NCBI GenBank assembly: GCA_019347595.1
Contig: JAHWLA010000017.1
Location: 1 to 20,101, forward strand
Reading direction: 5' to 3'
DNA: 20,101 bases
DNA from: Actinomycetota bacterium
GTDB taxonomy: Bacteria > Actinomycetota > Acidimicrobiia > Acidimicrobiales > JAHWLA01
The notes beneath the pieces are model-generated. The model was not told where the DNA came from. It searched no databases and saw only the letters and a list, made by a program, of their open reading frames with translations. Shown piece by piece: positions 14,331 through 20,101 of this stretch. The translations under genes and the position numbers were made by a program. How positions within the stretch are numbered: the first letter of the stretch is position 1; every line of letters starts with the position of its first letter.

Positions 14331-14469
14331 GGACGGGGGGGACGTCTGCGGACTCGGAACGGTCGAAGCCTGCTTGGGTGGGGCCGCCCTCCACCAGGTT
14401 GTCGTCCGGCGCCTGGCCGTCGTCAACCAGGTCGTCGGCGTCCTCGTCGGACATACGTTCGTCGTTCAT
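14320..14469 (-). CDS. Small acidic protein, hypothetical
   Basis: 49 residues: MNDERMSDEDADDLVDDG, a central LVEGGPTQAGFDR, and a tail ADVPPVPST. It is strongly acidic, probably disordered, with no signal or membrane segment. I do not recognise it. Third-position GC is high, as in neighbours, and a weak AGGT lies about 11 nt before the ATG, so it is plausible but not certain to be translated. Its stop TAG is in the right terminal inverted repeat of the stem-rich element, mirroring the stop of the convergent gene on the left. Its start is divergent from the 92-residue protein gene at 14538. Confidence 0.5.
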   Translation of the reverse strand: MNDERMSDEDADDLVDDGQAPDDNLVEGGPTQAGFDRSESADVPPVPST

Positions 14470-14537
14470 GGTCGAGTACCTACCCCGCACGCCGGGAAGG
14501 AGGTAACCAGCCGAACCGACGTCAGCGAGGAGAGCAC

Positions 14538-14816
14538 GTGAGCGAGATCGCCGTCACCGCCATGGAGCCCGGCCACTTCGGTGTGCAAGTCACCGAGGGA
14601 CACCAGACCAACAGCGTCCGCGTGGCCGTGCCGGCCGCCCTGGTCGACGACCTGGCGCTTGTCGACGTGCCCGGCGAGCGCATCGTGGAGGAAACCATCG
14701 CCTTCCTCCTCGAGCGCCAGCCCGCCATGGCGCTCCAGGGGGAGCTCGATCTCGACGACGTGGGCCGACGCTTCCCCGAGTACTACGACGAGTTGCGCGC
14801 CCGCCTGGCTGCGTAG
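14538..14816 (+). CDS. Conserved hypothetical protein
   Basis: 92 residues. The N-terminal half contains VQVTEGHQTNSVRVAVPAAL, and the C-terminal half has ETIAFLLERQPAMALQGELDL followed by RRFPEYYDELR. The pattern FLLERxP...(E/D)LD(L/V)...FPEY is one I associate with a small uncharacterised actinobacterial family; function unknown. No membrane or signal segment. The GTG at 14538 has GAGGAG 6 nt upstream. It is convergent with the CBS-domain gene across a strong hairpin at 14842-14872. Confidence 0.78.
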   Translation: MSEIAVTAMEPGHFGVQVTEGHQTNSVRVAVPAALVDDLALVDVPGERIVEETIAFLLERQPAMALQGELDLDDVGRRFPEYYDELRARLAA

Positions 14817-14841
14817 CCCGCTGCACGCGGTCCCCGCACGC

Positions 14842-14872
14842 CACGGAGGCCGGAACAGGCCCGGCCTCCGTG
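14842..14872. terminator. Strong hairpin between convergent genes
   Basis: CACGGAGGCCGG (14842-14853) and CCGGCCTCCGTG (14861-14872) form a perfect 12-bp stem with a 7-nt loop, in the 79-nt gap between the convergent 92-residue protein and CBS-domain genes. There is no clear T-tract on either side, so bidirectional termination is inferred from structure and place. Confidence 0.65.
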
Positions 14873-14895
14873 AAGCCTGCGGGTGCTGTGTGCCG

Positions 14896-15315
14896 CTAGT
14901 CGTTGGGCGGCGCGGCGCTGATGTCGGCCAGCGCCGACTGCTCGTCGCGCTCGATGGCGAGGTCGCCGATGGAGACGACGCCGACAGGGCGCCCGTTCTC
15001 GATGATCGGCAGGCGGCGCAAGGCCCGCTCGCGCATGAGGGTGACCGCCTCCTCGACGCCGGCGTCAGGAGACAGTGTGACGAGATCGCTGGAGCAGATC
15101 TCGCCCACCGTCGTGTTCGCCGGGTCACGCCCTTCGGCGATAGCCCGCACCACGATGTCGCGGTCCGTCACGATGCCGCACACGGTTTCGCCGTCGGTCA
15201 CGATCACGTCGCCGATGCCGTCGTCGCGCATGTGCCGGGCGGCCTGCTCGACCGGCGTGTCCCTCGACACTGTCAATGGGTTCGGGGTCATCAGGTCCTT
15301 CAACGTCTGCGCCAC
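14896..15315 (-). CDS. Two-CBS-domain protein
   Basis: 139 residues consisting of a tandem CBS pair. The first is at about 5-60 (DLMTPNPLTVSRDTPVEQAA, then GDVIVTDGETVCGIVTDRDI). The second is at about 67-125 (ICSSDLVTLSPDAGVEEAV, then RRLPIIENGRPVGVVSIGDL). Both keep the G-(I/V)-V-(T/S)-x-x-D-(I/L) nucleotide-contact motif, so an adenosine nucleotide ligand is likely. Stand-alone CBS pairs of this kind are common in Actinobacteria, with roles in energy or stress sensing; no partner is evident here. The GTG at 15315 is set by GAGGAGG just upstream; the frame is open further upstream to 15345 but has no comparable site. It lies 56 nt downstream of aidB-like on the same strand. Confidence 0.9.
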   Translation of the reverse strand: MAQTLKDLMTPNPLTVSRDTPVEQAARHMRDDGIGDVIVTDGETVCGIVTDRDIVVRAIAEGRDPANTTVGEICSSDLVTLSPDAGVEEAVTLMRERALRRLPIIENGRPVGVVSIGDLAIERDEQSALADISAAPPND

Positions 15316-15371
15316 GGGGCCTCCTCGTTGTCTCGTGTTCGACAACGATCCCTACCCCGATGCCACCGTGG

Positions 15372-17000
15372 TCAGACGTGCGGGGTGTGGCGCGCGACGA
15401 TGCCGCGCACGTCGACGCCCGGCGGCAGGGTGCCGAGCGCCCGTCCCGCGTCGCCGTCGAGCCGGGAGGCGCAGAAGGCGTCGGCGACCGCCGGGTCGCC
15501 ATGGCGCACGAGCAGGCTGCCCTGGAAGGCGAGCGCCATGGCCTCGACCACGCGGCGGGCACGGACCTCGATGTCGTCGAGGTCGGCCAGCTCCTTGCGC
15601 AGGCGGGCGACGGCGTTGTCGAGGCGGGCATCGGCGCCCGTGGCGCCGTCGAGCTCGGCGAAGAACGCCTCCACCGACTCCGGGCTGCGTCCCATCGCCC
15701 GCAGCACGTCGAGGCAGATGACGTTGCCGGAGCCCTCCCAGACGCCGTTGAGCGGGCTCTGCCGGAACAGCCGCGGCAGGCCGGACGCCTCCACGAACCC
15801 GTTGCCGCCCAGGCACTCCAGCGCCTCCGCGGCGTGCACGGGACCGCGCTTGCAGATCCAGTACTTGCTCACCGGCGTGGCGAGGCGCTTGAGCAGCCGT
15901 TCGTGCTCGTCGTCGCTGTCGTAGGCGCGAGCCAGGCGGAGAGCGGTGACGGTGGCGGCCTCGGATTCGACGGCGAGGTCGGCCAGCACGTTGCCCATCA
16001 GCGGCTGGTCGGCCAGCGTGCGCCCGAAGGCCTGGCGGTGGGCGGCGTGGTGGGCGGCCTGGGCCGTCCCGTGCCGCATGTGCGCCGTGGACCCGAGAAC
16101 GCAGTCGAGGCGGGTGTGGTTCACCATCTCGATGATCGTGCGCACGCCGTGGCCCTCTTCGCCGACCCGCCGGGCCCACGCGCCCGCGAACTCGACCTCG
16201 CTCGAGGCGTTCGAGCGGTCGCCCAGCTTGTCCTTCAGCCGCTGGATGCGGAAGGCGTTGACCGTGCCGTCGGGGCGCCAGCGGGGGAGCAGGAAGCAGG
16301 TGAGGCCGCCGGGCGCGTAGGCGAGGACGAGGAAGGCGTCCGACATGGGCGCCGAGCAGAACCACTTGTGGCCGGTGACGAGGTACTCGCCGTCGGAGGC
16401 GGTGGGCTCGGCCCGGGTCGTGTTGGCCCGGACGTCGGAACCGCCCTGCTTCTCGGTCATCGCCATGCCGAAGGTGACGCCATCCTTCCGGCCCGCGGGG
16501 GCGAAGGTCCCGTCGTAGCGACGGGAGACGACCCGGGGCTCCCAGTCGGCGGCCACGTCGGGCTGGTGGCGCAGGGCGGGGACGACGGAGTACGTCATGG
16601 AGATCGGGCAGGTGTGCCCCGCGTCGACCTGCGACCACACGATCATCTTGGCGGCGCGGGCGACGTGGGCGCCGGGGCGCTCGTCGGCCCACGGCGAGGC
16701 GTGCAGGCCGTGGGCGATCGCCACCTCCATGAGGCGGTGGTAGGCGGGGTGGTAGGCGACTGTGTCGGACCGGTGCCCGTAGCGGTCGTGGGTGTGGAGG
16801 ACCGGCGGGTTCTCGTTGGCCTGGAACCCCCAGGCGATCGCCTCCGGGGAGCCGGCGAGGACGCCCAACTCGCGCAGCTCGCCCTCGGCCCAGGCCGCGC
16901 CCTCGCGACGGACCGCCTCGCTCAGCACGGCGTCTGCGGTGAAGACGTTGTGCCCCTCCAACGGGGGCGGCTGGTTGAAGACCTCGTGCGTCTCGCTCAT
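15372..17000 (-). CDS. AidB-like acyl-CoA dehydrogenase family protein
   Basis: 542 residues, almost the length of E. coli AidB (541). AidB-specific motifs are present: FGMAMTEKQGGSDVRANTT (178-195), TGHKWFCSAPMSDAFLVLA (209-227), ALECLGGNGFVEASGLPRLF (393-412) and WEGSGNVICLDVLRA (421-435; E422 is at the position of the family's catalytic-base-equivalent Glu). AidB binds FAD, has weak isovaleryl-CoA dehydrogenase activity, and is part of the alkylation-damage response, where it also binds DNA. Whether this protein protects DNA or acts on an acyl-CoA cannot be told. The ATG start overlaps the stop of the SRPBCC gene (ATGA), so the two are coupled. No Ada-like regulator is nearby. Confidence 0.9.
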   Translation of the reverse strand: MSETHEVFNQPPPLEGHNVFTADAVLSEAVRREGAAWAEGELRELGVLAGSPEAIAWGFQANENPPVLHTHDRYGHRSDTVAYHPAYHRLMEVAIAHGLHASPWADERPGAHVARAAKMIVWSQVDAGHTCPISMTYSVVPALRHQPDVAADWEPRVVSRRYDGTFAPAGRKDGVTFGMAMTEKQGGSDVRANTTRAEPTASDGEYLVTGHKWFCSAPMSDAFLVLAYAPGGLTCFLLPRWRPDGTVNAFRIQRLKDKLGDRSNASSEVEFAGAWARRVGEEGHGVRTIIEMVNHTRLDCVLGSTAHMRHGTAQAAHHAAHRQAFGRTLADQPLMGNVLADLAVESEAATVTALRLARAYDSDDEHERLLKRLATPVSKYWICKRGPVHAAEALECLGGNGFVEASGLPRLFRQSPLNGVWEGSGNVICLDVLRAMGRSPESVEAFFAELDGATGADARLDNAVARLRKELADLDDIEVRARRVVEAMALAFQGSLLVRHGDPAVADAFCASRLDGDAGRALGTLPPGVDVRGIVARHTPHV

Positions 17001-17491
17001 GTCGTCGCTCCGGCATCGGGGGCGCCCATCCGCTCGGCCGCCGCCTTGATCCGCTCCAGCGTGGCCTGCATGCCCGCCTGGTTGTGTGTGCTGCGGTCGG
17101 TGACGCCGCTGACAAGCGAGCCGAGTACCTTCAAGAGGCCGCCTCGGCGCTCCTCCCACTCTTCGGTGAGGACCGCACCGCCCTCGCTGTCGGGCTCGAT
17201 CCGGTACGACCACCGGGCGACCGGCAGGTTGAACACGGAATGGACCTCGAAGGCGAGCGACTCGCCCCGGCGGGCTGTCACCACGGTGCCCTTGGTTGTC
17301 CAGCGCCGCACGCCCCGCTTGTTGTAGCCCTTGAAGCAGGCGCCCTCGGTGGCCTCACTCGCCCCGCCGACCCACCGGCACCGATAGCACTCGGGGCTCC
17401 ACTCGCCCATGCGAGGCAAGTCGGCGATCAGGGCGTAGACCACATCGGGCGGTGCGGCGACGCGGACGGTGACCTCGGTCGAATCCCCCAT
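16997..17491 (-). CDS. SRPBCC (START/polyketide-cyclase-like) family protein
   Basis: 164 residues. It opens STEVTVRVAAPPDVVYALIA followed by DLPRMGEWSPECYRCRWVGG, the standard SRPBCC start (beta strand, then helix with the x-x-W-S-P-E segment). FKGYNKRGVRRWTTKGTV and WSYRIEPDSEGGAVLTEEWE follow, and a long C-terminal helix closes the lipid-binding-type cavity. The ligand is unknown. It is translationally coupled to the AidB-like gene by ATGA, so it may serve the same pathway (inference). The ATG at 17489-17491 is chosen from the family start; no SD is visible, and the frame is open upstream. It lies 32 nt after the coiled-coil gene on the same strand and may be read from that promoter. Confidence 0.85.
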   Translation of the reverse strand: MGDSTEVTVRVAAPPDVVYALIADLPRMGEWSPECYRCRWVGGASEATEGACFKGYNKRGVRRWTTKGTVVTARRGESLAFEVHSVFNLPVARWSYRIEPDSEGGAVLTEEWEERRGGLLKVLGSLVSGVTDRSTHNQAGMQATLERIKAAAERMGAPDAGATT

Positions 17492-17523
17492 GCGCACATC
17501 GTCGCACGGGGGATGCGACTTCG

Positions 17524-18015
17524 TCAGCCCAGCAGGCGCAGCGCTCCATCGAACAGCGTCATCAGTGTGGCCACGATGACGACGACGGCGAGCGTGTGCA
17601 CGCGCAGGAGCTTGTGCAATTCGGTGAGCATCTCGCCTCGAAACTCGGCGAACTCGGCGCTCACCTCGCCCCGGAAGTCCTGGAAGTCCTTGCACATCTC
17701 GCCGCGGAACTCCTGGAAGTCCGTGCGCACCTCGCCCCGGAACACGGCCAACTCGGCGCGCACCTCGCCTCGGAACTCCTCGAACTCGGCGCGCACCTCG
17801 CCTCGGAACTCCTCGAAGTCGGTGCGCATCTCGCCTCGGAACTCGGCGAACTCGGCCCGCATGTCGCTCCGGAGCTCGCGCAGGTCCTGCTTGGTGGCCA
17901 CTTCCTTCCATCCGCCCGGTGGGAGGTGCTCCATCAGCGTGTTGGCCCTCTGCTTGCCGAGGACCTCGGTGAGGCCCTGGTAGAGATCGTTTCTCGACTC
18001 CTCCGTGATCGTCAC
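17524..18015 (-). CDS. Membrane-anchored coiled-coil protein with 11-residue tandem repeats (paralog A)
   Basis: 163 residues. An N-terminal head (1-50: LYQGLTEVLGKQRANTLMEH, LPPGGWKEVATKQDL) is followed by seven exact-length 11-residue repeats of the form (M/V)RxEFxEFRGE (52-128), then a degenerate eighth. One transmembrane helix (about 140-157, TLAVVVIVATLMTLF) ends the protein. Hendecad repeats make a long coiled coil that would project from the membrane on the cytoplasmic side. The head is shared with paralog B and with a widespread uncharacterised actinobacterial family resembling CCDC90/DUF1640 proteins. Function is unknown. The GTG at 18015 has AAGGGAA 8 nt upstream, conserved in paralog B. 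It has its own strong promoter at 18065-18093. Confidence 0.82.
   Translation of the reverse strand: MTITEESRNDLYQGLTEVLGKQRANTLMEHLPPGGWKEVATKQDLRELRSDMRAEFAEFRGEMRTDFEEFRGEVRAEFEEFRGEVRAELAVFRGEVRTDFQEFRGEMCKDFQDFRGEVSAEFAEFRGEMLTELHKLLRVHTLAVVVIVATLMTLFDGALRLLG
17632..17862 (-). repeat. 33-bp tandem repeat array, 7 units, inside the coiled-coil gene
   Basis: Seven consecutive 33-bp units, each encoding an 11-residue block ending FRGE (one ends FRGE after AELAV). Core DNA on the plus strand reads ACCTCGCCTCGGAACTC, with small changes between units. Units are in frame and of equal length, so gain or loss of units would only lengthen or shorten the coiled coil. Paralog B has two to three diverged units at the same place. 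Confidence 0.9.
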
Positions 18016-18064
18016 GGCTCGTTTCCCTTCGGCAGTTCCGGGTTTCGCGGGGGAAGCGAGGAGA

Positions 18065-18093
18065 TGATTATAGGTATCGACCGTGACAGCGTC
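18065..18093 (-). promoter_or_regulatory. Sigma-70-type promoter of coiled-coil gene A
   Basis: On the minus strand TTGACG (18093-18088), a 17-nt spacer and TATAAT (18070-18065) form a near-consensus housekeeping promoter, about 50 nt before the GTG start. The block GATACCTATAATCATC is identical upstream of paralog B. Confidence 0.85.
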
Positions 18094-18119
18094 AACGATG
18101 TGCGCCCGAGCTACGCGGT

Positions 18120-18446
18120 CTACCGCATGAGGCCCGTCACGACCCCGAGTGCCGTGAGCATCGTGGCGATCATGGCGAGCAGGTGCACGCGCAGCGTGTT
18201 GTGCAGGTCGGTGCGCAGGTCGGCGAACTGGGTGCGCACCTCGATGAACCGCACGTCCATGTCCGACCGCACCTCGATGAACCGCATGTCCATCTCGGTC
18301 CGCAGCAGGTGCAGATCCTGCTTGGTGGCCACGTCGCCCCAGCCGCCCGGCGGCAGGTGTTCCATCAGCGTGGTTGCCCTTTGCTTGCCCAGCGCCTCGG
18401 CAAGGCCCTGGTAGAGGTCGTTCCGCGTGTCCTCCGTGATCGCCAC
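18120..18446 (-). CDS. Membrane-anchored coiled-coil protein (paralog B, short)
   Basis: 108 residues. The N-terminal 50 residues are very close to paralog A (LYQGLAEALGKQRATTLMEH, LPPGGWGDVATKQDL). The coiled-coil part has two clear 11-residue units (MDMRFIEVRSD, MDVRFIEVRTQ) plus a partial third, against seven in paralog A. A C-terminal transmembrane helix (about 87-105, HLLAMIATMLTALGVVTGL) follows. The GTG start at 18446 has the same AAGGGAA site as paralog A. The upstream promoter block is also shared, so the whole unit including its control region was duplicated. Function unknown. Confidence 0.8.
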   Translation of the reverse strand: MAITEDTRNDLYQGLAEALGKQRATTLMEHLPPGGWGDVATKQDLHLLRTEMDMRFIEVRSDMDVRFIEVRTQFADLRTDLHNTLRVHLLAMIATMLTALGVVTGLMR

Positions 18447-18498
18447 GGCTCGTTCCCTTCGAGGGTGTGGAATTCGCGGGGGAAGCGATGTGGTGATG

Positions 18499-18527
18499 AT
18501 TATAGGTATCACGGTCCGACGGTGCAA
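18499..18527 (-). promoter_or_regulatory. Sigma-70-type promoter of coiled-coil gene B
   Basis: On the minus strand TTGCAC (18527-18522), a 17-nt spacer and TATAAT (18504-18499), about 53 nt before the GTG start. It shares ATACCTATAATCATC with the promoter of paralog A, while the -35 regions differ. Confidence 0.8.
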
Positions 18528-18548
18528 ACACGCCGTCGGCCGGCGAAC

Positions 18549-19982
18549 CTACACGCTGGGAACCGGAGCGTGAAGGGCCGTTTCGCCCATGAGGTGCTCG
18601 TCCACGGCGGCGGCGCACGAACGCCCCTCGGCGATCGCCCACACGATGAGGCTCTGGCCCCGGCCCATGTCGCCGCACACGAACACGTTGTCGACGGACG
18701 TGGCCCACTGGTTGCGGGCCACGTTGCCCCGCGGCGTCAACTCGACGCCGAGCTGCTCCAGCAGCCCGCCCCGTTCGGGGCCCACGAAGCCCATGGCCAG
18801 CAGCACCAGCGCGCACGGGAGCTCGAAGTCGGTCCCCTCGACCTTCTCGAAGCGCCCGTCGACCATCTGCACCTCATGGGCGCGCAGCGCTCGCACGTTG
18901 CCGTCGTCGTCGCCCAGGAAGCACTCGGTGTTGACGGAGAACACCCGCTCGCCGCCCTCCTCGTGGGCCGACGACGTGCGGAACATGAGCGGCCACGTAG
19001 GCCACGGCGTGGAGTCGGCCCTGGTGTCGGGCGGCCGGGGCATGATCTCGAACTGGTGCACCGATGCCGCCCCTTGGCGGTGGGCCGTGCCCAGGCAGTC
19101 GGCCCCGGTGTCGCCGCCGCCGATGATCACGACGTGCTTGCCTGTGGCTGTGATCGGCGACTCCTCGAGGTCGCCGAGCTGCACGCGGTTGGCGGGCGGC
19201 AGGTACTCCATGGCCTGATAGATCCCGTCGAACTCCCGCCCGGGGATAGGGAGGTCACGCCACTGGGTGGCGCCGCCCGCCAGCACGATCACGTCGAACT
19301 CCTCCTGGAGCTGCGACACCGGGATGTCGACGCCGACGTTGGCGTTGACCCGGAACTCCGTGCCCTCGGCCTCCATCTGCTCGATGCGCCGGTCGACAAC
19401 CCACTTCTCCATCTTGAACTCGGGAATGCCGTAGCGCAGGAGCCCGCCGACACGGTCGGCGCGCTCGAACACGACCACGTCGTGGCCCGCCCGGGTGAGC
19501 TGCTGGGCGGCGGCCAGCCCCGCGGGACCGGAGCCGACGACGGCGACCTTCTTGCCCGTCTTCACGGCGGGCGGCACCGGCGCCACCCAGCCCTCGTTCC
19601 ACGCCCGCTCGATGACCGAGATCTCGACCTGCTTGATGGTCACGGGGTCCTGGTTGATGCCGAGCACGCAGGCCGCCTCGCACGGCGCCGGGCACAGCCG
19701 CCCGGTGAACTCGGGGAAGTTGTTGGTGGCGTGCAGCCGCTCGATGGCCTCGCGCCAGTGGTTCTTGTAGACGAGGTCGTTCCAGTCCGGGATCAGGTTC
19801 CCCAGCGGGCAGCCGTTGTTGCAGAACGGGATGCCGCAGTCCATGCACCGCGACGCCTGGGTCTGGAGGCGTTCAGCCGGATAGGGCTCGTACACCTCTT
19901 TCCAGTCGCGCAGGCGCACGGGCACCGGGCGTCGCGGCGGCAGTTCCCGCCCGTGCTTGAGAAACCCCGTCACATCACCCAT
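18549..19982 (-). CDS. gltD: Glutamate synthase (NADPH) small subunit
   Basis: 477 residues. The N-terminal iron-sulfur region has C46, C49, C54 and C58 (RCMDCGIPFCNNGCPLGN) and C97, C101 and C105 (RLCPAPCEAACVLG). The FAD site is KVAVVGSGPAGLAAAQQL near 146-162, the NAD(P)H site is HVVIIGGGDTGADCLGTAHR, and the C-terminal FAD motif is VFVCGDMGRGQSLIVWAIAEG. All are intact. With the large subunit GltB it makes two glutamate from glutamine and 2-oxoglutarate; GltD passes electrons from NADPH. Length fits the bacterial beta subunit (~470-480). The ATG at 19980-19982 follows AAAGG in the palindrome GAAAGGCCTTTC. gltB, if linked, should lie beyond the right edge; the 99 nt upstream do not look like its C-terminus. 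Confidence 0.96.
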   Translation of the reverse strand: MGDVTGFLKHGRELPPRRPVPVRLRDWKEVYEPYPAERLQTQASRCMDCGIPFCNNGCPLGNLIPDWNDLVYKNHWREAIERLHATNNFPEFTGRLCPAPCEAACVLGINQDPVTIKQVEISVIERAWNEGWVAPVPPAVKTGKKVAVVGSGPAGLAAAQQLTRAGHDVVVFERADRVGGLLRYGIPEFKMEKWVVDRRIEQMEAEGTEFRVNANVGVDIPVSQLQEEFDVIVLAGGATQWRDLPIPGREFDGIYQAMEYLPPANRVQLGDLEESPITATGKHVVIIGGGDTGADCLGTAHRQGAASVHQFEIMPRPPDTRADSTPWPTWPLMFRTSSAHEEGGERVFSVNTECFLGDDDGNVRALRAHEVQMVDGRFEKVEGTDFELPCALVLLAMGFVGPERGGLLEQLGVELTPRGNVARNQWATSVDNVFVCGDMGRGQSLIVWAIAEGRSCAAAVDEHLMGETALHAPVPSV

Positions 19983-20002
19983 GAGAAAGGCCTTTCAGTG
20001 TG

Positions 20003-20101
20003 AGGAGCTTTTCAGCGCGGAGTGCCGATCCGGCTCTGCCGGTCGGCCGGAGCACGATCTTGCTCGCTGCCGCACCGCCGGGTCGGCAGCGCAACCCGCT
20101 A
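20003..20101. other. Right-edge sequence without an assignable gene
   Basis: No frame on either strand gives a recognisable protein end. A hairpin CGCTGCCG (20065-20072) with CGGCAGCG (20084-20091) is the only structure seen and may belong to the 3' end of whatever precedes gltD. Confidence 0.4.

Noticed and set aside
17632..17862. CRISPR-like direct repeats
   Set aside because: Units are contiguous 33-bp in-frame coding repeats without spacers; they encode a coiled coil.
20003..20101. C-terminus of gltB next to gltD
   Set aside because: No minus-strand frame gives a GltB-like ending; only a hairpin is visible, so gltB linkage is not claimed.

Overview
The window is a GC-rich, densely packed stretch of bacterial chromosome. 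Codon use, many GTG starts, ATGA/GTGA gene overlaps and the gene families (MSMEG_6728 family, Rv1264-like cyclase, DUF2277, GlsB/YeaQ, AidB-like dehydrogenase) point to Actinobacteria, probably an Acidimicrobiia-like lineage. That placement is inference. I see no phage, IS transposase, CRISPR array, rRNA or tRNA.

Layout. At the left edge is the 3' part of a tryptophanase (+), convergent with a leftward run of genes. In order of transcription that run is: TerC-type membrane protein preceded by a yybP-ykoY (Mn2+) riboswitch, a PRMT7-like methyltransferase, a phosphoribosyltransferase, a deleted VOC/glyoxalase remnant, a pirin, an MSMEG_6728-family protein, and a large unrecognised protein with a C-terminal cNMP-binding domain. 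Two related palindromes of 54-55 bp bracket the methyltransferase gene. From 7.6 to 9.8 kb come a DUF2277 gene (-), a GHKL ATPase with an unknown C-terminal half (+), and a second, divergent pirin (+). From 9.8 to 11.7 kb, a class III adenylate cyclase and a MerR regulator overlap by ATGA (-). A small GlsB/YeaQ membrane protein (+) follows.

From 12.2 to 14.5 kb is an ECF sigma factor with a transmembrane segment and an outer domain. It is convergent, with 1 nt between them, with a small secreted protein. Next come a possible SCP2-like protein and a small acidic ORF. Their convergent ends lie in an unusual stem-rich element whose 11-bp terminal inverted repeats carry both stop codons. The right part holds a conserved 92-residue protein, a two-CBS protein, a coupled SRPBCC-AidB pair, two paralogous membrane-anchored coiled-coil proteins (one expanded by a 33-bp tandem repeat), each behind a strong sigma-70-like promoter, and gltD.

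How parts may work together. The window contains both a probable cAMP source (cyclase) and a possible cAMP receiver (cNMP-domain protein). Manganese probably sets TerC synthesis through the riboswitch. The membrane-linked sigma factor, its secreted neighbour and the divergent gene beyond it look like an envelope signalling cluster. The most novel items are the PRMT7-like enzyme with its flanking palindromes, the stem-rich element at 14.18-14.33 kb, the membrane-anchored sigma factor locus, and the repeat-expanded coiled-coil pair.
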